Source: Bacteroides propionicigenes (GTDB taxonomy: Bacteria > Bacteroidota > Bacteroidia > Bacteroidales > Bacteroidaceae). Taken from it: 64,000 bases of DNA. The notes below the pieces were generated by a model. That model saw nothing but the letters and a program-made list of their open reading frames with translations, had not been told where the DNA came from and searched no databases. Location of the stretch: the NCBI RefSeq assembly GCF_018390535.1, contig NZ_JAHBBW010000009.1, positions 102,838 to 166,837 on the forward strand, read 5' to 3'. A program made the translations under genes and the position numbers. This document shows, one piece after another, positions 59,101 to 64,000 of the stretch (its first letter is position 1; every line of letters begins with the position of its first letter).

Positions 59101-59300
59101 CCTCCCTTGCCTTCGTACTGGGTATGCTTCCTATGGTGCTTGCAAGCGGACCGGGTTCTGCAAGCCGTCAGGCAATCGGTACGGGAGTTTTCTTCGGAAT
59201 GATCTTTGCCATTGTATTCGGCATTGTACTTGTACCGTTCTTCTTTGTCCTGATTTATAAGGCAAAGGCGAAAGTACAGCACAAAATCAAGAAAGACTGA
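56190..59300 (+). CDS. RND efflux transporter (inner-membrane pump)
   Basis: A 1036-residue pump of the HAE1/AcrB type. It has the characteristic start FFIDRPVFSAVISIVIVIVG, twelve membrane helices in two halves, large periplasmic loops, and the helix-4 motif with paired acidic residues GIVVDDAIVVVENVEH. It uses proton flow to expel drugs or other hydrophobic compounds. The start ATG 56190 follows the adaptor stop; an upstream frame from 56130 overlaps the adaptor gene. It is the central gene of a three-gene operon. Confidence 0.93.
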   Translation: MKVTFFIDRPVFSAVISIVIVIVGIIGLTMLPVDQYPQITPPVVKISASYPGASALTVSQAVATPIEQEINGTPGMLYMESNSSNSGGFSATVTFDVSADPDLAAVEIQNRVKLAENRLPAEVIQNGISVEKQAPSQLMTICLTSSDPKFDEIYLSNFATINVLDLLRRIPGVGRVSNIGSRYYAMQIWAMPDKLANFGLTVQDLQNALKDQNRESAAGVLGQQPVQGLDITIPITTQGRLSSVKQFEDIVVRANANGSIIRLRDVARVSLEASSYSTESGINGENAAVLGIYMLPGANAMEVADNVKKAMEEISANFPEGMSYEIPFDMTTYISESIHEVYKTLFEALVLVVLVVFLSLQSWRATLIPVVAVPISLIGTFGFMLIFGFSLNILTLLGLILAIGIVVDDAIVVVENVEHLMETEKLSPYEATKKAMSGLTGALIATSLVLCAVFVPVSFLSGITGQLYRQFTITIAVSVLLSTVVALTLSPVMCSLILKPGSGKKKNIVFRKINEWLNISNHKYVGVISRVIKHPRRLMSTFGMVLIAIFIIHRLIPTSFLPAEDQGYFKVELELPEGATLERTRVVTDRAVKYLEQNPYVAYVQNVTGSSPRVGSNQARSELTVILKPWEDRKNTTINEIMEKVEKDLTEYPECKVYLSTPPVIPGLGTSGGFEMQLEARGEATFDNLVQAADTLMYYARKHKELTGLSSSLQSEIPQLYFDVDRDKVKMLGVPLADVFSTMKAYTGSVYVNDFNMFNRIYKVYIQAEAPYREHKENINLFFVKAANGAMVPLTSLGNASYTTGPGSIKRFNMFTTAVIRGSAAQGYSSGQAMEIMEQIARDHLPDNIGIEWSGLSYQEKKAGGQTGLVLTLVFLFVFLFLAAQYESWTVPIAVLLSLPVAALGAYLGVAVCGLENDIYFQIGLVMLVGLAAKNAILIVEFAKVQVDNGGDLVQSAIHAAQLRFRPILMTSLAFVLGMLPMVLASGPGSASRQAIGTGVFFGMIFAIVFGIVLVPFFFVLIYKAKAKVQHKIKKD

Positions 59301-59335
59301 TGATAATATTGTAAACGAATTCTGATTACAAACTT

Positions 59336-60715
59336 ATGAAAAGAAAAAAAATATATATACTTCTGTTGCTCACCTCGGTTCTTTTTGCATCTTGTAAGGT
59401 AGGCAAGAGTTATGTCCGTCCCGAAATGGCATTGCCCGATAGTCTGGCGCAACAGCAGGATAGTGTCAGCATTGCCGATGAGCAATGGCAGGCGGTTTAT
59501 ACCGATCATACTTTACGCAGCCTGATAGCCCGTGCATTGGAATACAATAAAGATATGCTCATTGCTGCGGCCCGTGTAAAGGAAATGGCAGCGCAGAAAC
59601 GCATCAGTGTAGCCAATTTGTTGCCTCAGTTGAATGGAACAATAAAAGCGGAACGCGAGGTTGAAAATTATGGCGGCCATAACCGTGATGCAGGAAACGG
59701 CTATGAGGCAAAAGCCCTCTTGTCATGGGAGCTTGACCTTTGGGGAAATCTGCGTTGGAAGAAAGTAGCTGCCGTTGCCGATTATCTGCAAAGTGTGGAA
59801 GCCCGGCGTGCCCTGCGTATGACGATTGTTTCCGAAGTGGCGCAGGCGTATTACGAATTGGTGGCGCTTGATACCGAATTGGAAATTGTCCGTCAGACCC
59901 AAAAAGCCCGTGAAGAAGGCGTACGTCTTGCAAGAATCCGTTTTGAAGGCGGACTTACCTCGGAGACTTCCTACCAGCAGGCACAAGTGGAGCTGGCACG
60001 TACCGCTACGCTTGTTCCGGACTTGGAACGCAAAATTTCTATAAAGGAGAATGATATAGCCTTTCTTGCCGGGGAGTTTCCTACCCGTATCGAACGTAGC
60101 CGCTTCTTGCAGGAATTGGATGTGCCGGAATCTTTGCCTGTAGGGTTACCGTCCGGTTTATTGGAACGTCGCCCCGATATTCGTGCTGCGGAACAGCAGC
60201 TCATAGCGGAACATGCCCGTGTAAAGGTAGCTTATACCAATATGTTTCCCCGTCTGTCGCTTACCGGTCAGTTCGGGTTGGAGAGTGATGTACTGTCCAA
60301 TTTTCTTCAATCTCCTTATTCATTGTTGAACGGTGCGGTGCTGACTCCGCTTTTCAACTGGGGAAAGAACCGGTCCGCCTTGAAAGCGCAGAAAGCTTCG
60401 TTTGAAGCCGAAGTGCATAGCTATGAGAAAACGGTGCTGAATGCTTTCAAGGAAGCCAAGAATGCGATAGTGGATTTCAATAAAATAAAGGAAGTGTACC
60501 AGTTGCGTCTCAAGTTGGAACGTTCTGCCAAGACGTACGTTGATTTGGCGCAGTTGCAATATATTAACGGTGTCATTAATTATATGGATGTTCTCGATGC
60601 CCAACGCGGGTATTTTGATGCCCAAATCGGTGTCAGCAATGCTATTCGCGACGAACTGATAGCGGTAGTAAATGTTTATAAAGCTCTGGGAGGAGGTTGG
60701 CAGATTGCTAATTAG
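59336..60715 (+). CDS. Outer-membrane efflux lipoprotein (OprM/NodT type)
   Basis: A 459-residue TolC-like channel. The lipoprotein signal MKRKKIYILLLLTSVLFASC has lipid Cys20, and long helical repeats (two OEP repeats, about 60-250 and 265-450) follow, typical of NodT/OprM. It completes the efflux complex with the adaptor and pump. It begins 35 bp after the pump gene. The pfp gene follows after about 100 bp. Confidence 0.92.
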   Translation: MKRKKIYILLLLTSVLFASCKVGKSYVRPEMALPDSLAQQQDSVSIADEQWQAVYTDHTLRSLIARALEYNKDMLIAAARVKEMAAQKRISVANLLPQLNGTIKAEREVENYGGHNRDAGNGYEAKALLSWELDLWGNLRWKKVAAVADYLQSVEARRALRMTIVSEVAQAYYELVALDTELEIVRQTQKAREEGVRLARIRFEGGLTSETSYQQAQVELARTATLVPDLERKISIKENDIAFLAGEFPTRIERSRFLQELDVPESLPVGLPSGLLERRPDIRAAEQQLIAEHARVKVAYTNMFPRLSLTGQFGLESDVLSNFLQSPYSLLNGAVLTPLFNWGKNRSALKAQKASFEAEVHSYEKTVLNAFKEAKNAIVDFNKIKEVYQLRLKLERSAKTYVDLAQLQYINGVINYMDVLDAQRGYFDAQIGVSNAIRDELIAVVNVYKALGGGWQIAN

Positions 60716-60817
60716 TTATATTATTTCGTTCACAGGCTTTCATATTTCAGAAAAAAGAGCGAAATTTGCGACGCTTTTAAACGGAACTTTATTAACACCT
60801 TTAAATAATTAAGAGAA

Positions 60818-62464
60818 ATGACTAAAAGTGCATTGCAAATTGCAAGGGCTGCCTATCAGCCCAAACTTCCGAAAGCGCTGAGAGGTACTGTGAAAGCAGT
60901 GGCTGGTGCAGCTACTCAGTCGGTAGCCGATCAGGAAGATATCAAGAAATTGTTCCCCAACACCTATGGAATGCCTTTGATTAAATTCGAAGCTACTGAT
61001 GAGGTAACTAACTTCCCCGCTATGAACGTGGGTGTTATCCTTTCGGGTGGTCAGGCTCCCGGCGGTCACAATGTAATTTCCGGTATCTTCGACGGCATTA
61101 AGAAGTTGAACAAAGACAGCAAACTGTATGGTTTCATCCTCGGCCCCGGTGGCTTGGTAGATCATAACTACATGGAACTGACTGCCGACATCATTGACGA
61201 GTACCGCAATACCGGCGGTTTCGACATTATCGGTTCCGGTCGTACTAAGTTGGAAAAAGAAGACCAATTTGAGAAAGGTCTGGAAATTCTGAAAGAGCTG
61301 GACATCAAGGCACTGGTTATCATCGGCGGTGATGACTCTAATACAAATGCCTGCGTATTGGCAGAGTATTATGCAGCCAAGAACTATGGCGTACAGGTTA
61401 TCGGTTGCCCGAAAACTATCGACGGCGACTTGAAGAATGAAATGATCGAGACTTCTTTCGGATTCGATACAGCTTGTAAGACTTATTCTGAAGTAATCGG
61501 TAATATCCAGCGTGACTGTAACTCTGCACGTAAGTACTGGCACTTCATCAAGCTGATGGGACGCTCCGCTTCTCATATCGCTTTGGAATGCGCATTGCAG
61601 GTACAACCTAATATCTGTATTGTTTCAGAAGAAGTTGAAGCTAAAGATATGTCTTTGGATGATATTGTAACTTACATCGCCCAAGTGGTAGCCAACCGTG
61701 CCGCCCAAGGCCGTAACTTCGGTACTGTTCTTATCCCCGAAGGTTTGGTTGAGTTCATCCCGGCTATGAAACGTCTTATTGCCGAACTGAATGACTTCTT
61801 GGCTGCCAATGCGGAAGAATTTTCTCAGATTAAGAAATCACACCAACGTGACTATATCGTCCGCAAACTTTCTCCGGAAAATGCCGCTATCTATGCAAGC
61901 CTTCCCGAAGGTGTTGCACGCCAGCTGACATTGGATCGTGACCCGCACGGAAACGTACAGGTATCTCTCATCGAGACAGAGAAACTGTTGTCCGAAATGG
62001 TTGCTGTTAAATTGGCTCAGTGGAAAGAAGAAGGCAAATTCGTAGGCAAGTTCGCTGCACAGCATCACTTCTTCGGCTATGAAGGACGTTGCGCCGCTCC
62101 GTCTAACTTCGATGCCGATTATTGCTACTCTTTGGGTTATACGGCATCTGCGCTGATTGCTAACGGCAAGACCGGTTATATGTCTTCCGTACGCAACACT
62201 ACCGCTCCTGCCGAAGAATGGATTGCAGGCGGTGTGCCCATCACAATGATGATGAACATGGAACGCCGTCATGGTGAAATGAAGCCGGTAATCCAGAAAG
62301 CTCTGGTGAAGCTGGATGGCGCTCCTTTCAAGTCATTCGCCGCTCAGCGCGACCGTTGGGCTGTAGAAACAGACTACGTTTATCCGGGTCCTATCCAGTA
62401 CTTCGGTCCTACGGAAGTTTGTGACCAGCCTACCAAAACTTTGCAACTGGAACAAGGTAAATAA
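60818..62464 (+). CDS. pfp: Diphosphate-fructose-6-phosphate 1-phosphotransferase
   Basis: A 548-residue long-type phosphofructokinase. The motif GGDDSNTN replaces the GGDGS seen in ATP-dependent enzymes, and PKTIDGDL carries the catalytic aspartates, so pyrophosphate is the phosphate donor. It interconverts fructose-6-phosphate and fructose-1,6-bisphosphate reversibly in glycolysis, as in other Bacteroides. It is transcribed separately from the efflux operon. A repeated palindrome follows the gene. Confidence 0.93.
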   Translation: MTKSALQIARAAYQPKLPKALRGTVKAVAGAATQSVADQEDIKKLFPNTYGMPLIKFEATDEVTNFPAMNVGVILSGGQAPGGHNVISGIFDGIKKLNKDSKLYGFILGPGGLVDHNYMELTADIIDEYRNTGGFDIIGSGRTKLEKEDQFEKGLEILKELDIKALVIIGGDDSNTNACVLAEYYAAKNYGVQVIGCPKTIDGDLKNEMIETSFGFDTACKTYSEVIGNIQRDCNSARKYWHFIKLMGRSASHIALECALQVQPNICIVSEEVEAKDMSLDDIVTYIAQVVANRAAQGRNFGTVLIPEGLVEFIPAMKRLIAELNDFLAANAEEFSQIKKSHQRDYIVRKLSPENAAIYASLPEGVARQLTLDRDPHGNVQVSLIETEKLLSEMVAVKLAQWKEEGKFVGKFAAQHHFFGYEGRCAAPSNFDADYCYSLGYTASALIANGKTGYMSSVRNTTAPAEEWIAGGVPITMMMNMERRHGEMKPVIQKALVKLDGAPFKSFAAQRDRWAVETDYVYPGPIQYFGPTEVCDQPTKTLQLEQGK

Positions 62465-62498
62465 TTGAAGTTCCTTAAGAACCTGATATTGATTTTTT

Positions 62499-62569
62499 AG
62501 GCACGGATTTCACGGATTTCACGGAAAAAGAATAAAATATAATCCGTGAAATCTGTGTAATCCGTGCCT
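62499..62569 (+). repeat. Inverted repeat of CACGGATTTCACGGA type
   Basis: Two 27-nt arms (62499-62525 and 62543-62569, two mismatches) lie between pfp and the muramidase gene. The arm contains a tandem ACGGATTTC unit. It can end the pfp message and looks like a dispersed palindrome family. Confidence 0.75.
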
Positions 62570-62589
62570 GAATTTTATACCACACGCAT

Positions 62590-63459
62590 ATGCCTGCTAA
62601 AACCGATACTGTGGCTCACCGCAAACCTGTCTCCCGTCGTAAGCCTGCTTCTCGCGGCACTTCTTCCTCCCGGAAAAAGAAACAGGTGTCGTCCCGCACC
62701 ATGCCTATATGGTTGCGCAATTTGTTGGCGTTTGGCATTATTGCGGTGTTTTCCGTCGGATTTTATTGGTTCTTTATCCGTCCCTATGCTTATCGCTGGA
62801 AACCTTGTTACGGACTGAAAGGTTATGGGGTATGTATGCCTTGCAGTTACGAGGTGCATGGTATTGATATTTCCCACTATCAAGGCATTATAGACTGGGA
62901 TATGCTTCTTCATAATAAGGAGGCGAAATTTCCCATACACTTTATTTTTATGAAAGCTACCGAGGGCGGTGACCACGGTGATGAAACTTTTACCGAGAAC
63001 TTCAGTCAGGCACGGAAACATGGCTTTATCCGAGGCGCTTATCATTATTTCCTGCCTAAGACGGATGCGCACAAACAAGCTGATTTCTTCATTCGTACCG
63101 TACAGCTCTCAAAAGGTGATCTTCCACCTGTTCTTGATGTGGAAACTACGGGGAAAAAGTCACCGCAGGAACTGAAAACAGCTGTTAAGACGTGGCTTGA
63201 TAGGATAGAGGCGCATTATGGCGTAAAGCCGATTCTTTACACTTCCTATAAATTCAAGAAACGTTATCTCAACGATTCTATTTTCAACTCTTATCCTTAC
63301 TGGATAGCCCATTATTACGTTGATTCCGTAAAGTACGAGGGTAAATGGCATTTTTGGCAACATACCGATGTAGGCAATGTTCCCGGTATCAATGAAGAAG
63401 TCGATCTGAATGTCTTTAACGGTACATTGGAGGAGTTGCTGGGCATGACTTTGCAGTAG
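62590..63459 (+). CDS. GH25 muramidase with N-terminal membrane anchor
   Basis: A 289-residue protein with a basic N-terminus and one transmembrane helix (about 41-59). Its lysozyme domain of glycoside hydrolase family 25 includes HGIDISHYQGIIDWD, FIFMKATEGG, GAYHYF and the DVET block. GH25 enzymes cleave the peptidoglycan glycan between MurNAc and GlcNAc. It is probably membrane-tethered and used in wall remodelling. The stop codon forms the first bases of a repeat array downstream. Confidence 0.9.
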   Translation: MPAKTDTVAHRKPVSRRKPASRGTSSSRKKKQVSSRTMPIWLRNLLAFGIIAVFSVGFYWFFIRPYAYRWKPCYGLKGYGVCMPCSYEVHGIDISHYQGIIDWDMLLHNKEAKFPIHFIFMKATEGGDHGDETFTENFSQARKHGFIRGAYHYFLPKTDAHKQADFFIRTVQLSKGDLPPVLDVETTGKKSPQELKTAVKTWLDRIEAHYGVKPILYTSYKFKKRYLNDSIFNSYPYWIAHYYVDSVKYEGKWHFWQHTDVGNVPGINEEVDLNVFNGTLEELLGMTLQ

Positions 63460-63555
63460 TTAACTTCATAGATGCAAGAAGTTAACTTTCAGATGCCTAC
63501 TTAGTTAACTTCTTTACACCTGTTTTGTTAACATCCTACCGCTCTTGATGTTAAC
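63459..63555. repeat. Five GTTAAC units at 22-23 bp spacing
   Basis: GTTAAC occurs at 63459, 63481, 63504, 63527 and 63550, spaced 22, 23, 23 and 23 bp. Most copies are followed by TTC or ATC. The spacers are not conserved. No ORF covers the array. Confidence 0.8.
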
Positions 63556-63726
63556 TTCCTGTTTTCCTTTTTTCTTTCCCCTGTGCCGCACGCAATAGGT
63601 TATTTCCCTTTGGCGGTAAATCTCTTTTTCATAATCAGTTTAGTGTGTTGATAAATAGGCTGTAATGCTAATCAGAAGTACGAATTAGTGCTAATGATGA
63701 GAGGGCTTATGGAATATGGAAAAGTG

Positions 63727-63952
63727 TTTTTTAGACGTTCGTTTAATGTGCGCAAAGATACGTGTTGTTTTTGAAATGAACAAAATGTTCAATAAAAATA
63801 TTCTTATGAATCATAAAATCTATAAGCAATACATTGTTTATCAATCTATTGGCTAAATCCTTGTTCATCTTTATTTTTTGCTATTTTTTAGGTATTCCTT
63901 TCCCTATGTCTTTCTGAAATTTTGACGTTTTTTAAACGAACGTCTAAAAAAC
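63727..63952. promoter_or_regulatory. Pair of 21-bp inverted operator-like sequences
   Basis: A 21-bp sequence with core TTAGACGTTCGTTTAA (arm 63727-63747) is repeated as an exact reverse complement at 63932-63952. Such paired sites upstream of a gene often bind a repressor. The gene would lie to the right of the window or on the minus strand to the left. Confidence 0.65.
63754..63784 (-). promoter_or_regulatory. Minus-strand promoter without a visible gene
   Basis: -7 TATCTTTG (63754-63761) and -33 TTTG (63781-63784) with 19-bp spacing. The start site would fall in the left operator-like sequence. No ORF of 60 codons or more lies downstream before the muramidase gene. The remaining part of 63460-64000 shows only A+T-rich sequence. 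Confidence 0.6.
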
Positions 63953-64000
63953 AGTTTTTGTGTTATAATCCGTTTGTTTACAGTAGTTTACCCGTACACT

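Noticed and set aside
63459..63555. GTTAAC array as a CRISPR array
   Set aside because: The repeated unit is only 6-9 bp and spacing 22-23 bp, with no cas genes nearby.

Overview
The window looks like a Bacteroides chromosome. The evidence is Bacteroides-type -7 boxes (TAnnTTTG) in front of several genes, CTnDOT-style tra genes, an intact NBU2-type mobilizable element, NigD and SIMPL proteins, TPR/AraC regulators, a long PPi-dependent phosphofructokinase and a NagB-LmbE fusion. The species cannot be named from the sequence alone.

Layout. 1-9132: the tra operon of a CTnDOT-family conjugative element (end of a radical SAM gene, two micro-ORFs, traE to traN), visibly richer in G+C than the rest. 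Four genes and the micro-ORF segment carry in-frame TGA codons, and at the four sites comparable with relatives a tryptophan is expected. traN breaks off near 9132 and is joined tail-to-tail to a hybrid sensor kinase, so the rest of the element is missing here. 9130-18700: host genes (sensor kinase, NigD-like lipoprotein, ECF sigma factor with an anti-sigma/beta-barrel fusion, pflA/pflB) and a tRNA-Ser(TGA). 18745-29974: an NBU2-like element in the 3' end of that tRNA, with macrolide efflux and lincosamide nucleotidyltransferase genes, relaxase, primase, helicase, small control genes, a DUF1016 nuclease and the integrase. 29975-35450: a broken acetyltransferase, a DJ-1/IMPase pair and a glycine betaine ABC operon behind a long structured leader, then tRNA-Ser(GGA). 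35448-48580: two radical SAM proteins, a group of membrane-anchored regulators, a PD-(D/E)XK ATPase and small proteins. 48839-52100: amino-sugar catabolism (nagB-lmbE, nagA). 52350-64000: SIMPL protein, omega-amidase, acyltransferase, a three-gene RND efflux operon, pfp, a GH25 muramidase and a regulatory region at the right edge.

How genes work together. The tra genes would build the mating-pore channel, but the gene set is incomplete. NBU2 encodes its own integration, excision, replication-start and mobilization functions and relies on a helper conjugative element for transfer. opuA genes form one osmoprotectant uptake operon, pflA activates PflB, nagA and the NagB-like protein form an amino-sugar pair, and the adaptor/pump/outer-membrane genes form one tripartite efflux system.

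The main observations are the repeated TGA-for-Trp pattern, the traN/kinase junction, the structured leader upstream of the betaine operon, two intergenic repeat arrays with 22-23 bp period, and a NagB domain that lacks its catalytic residues.
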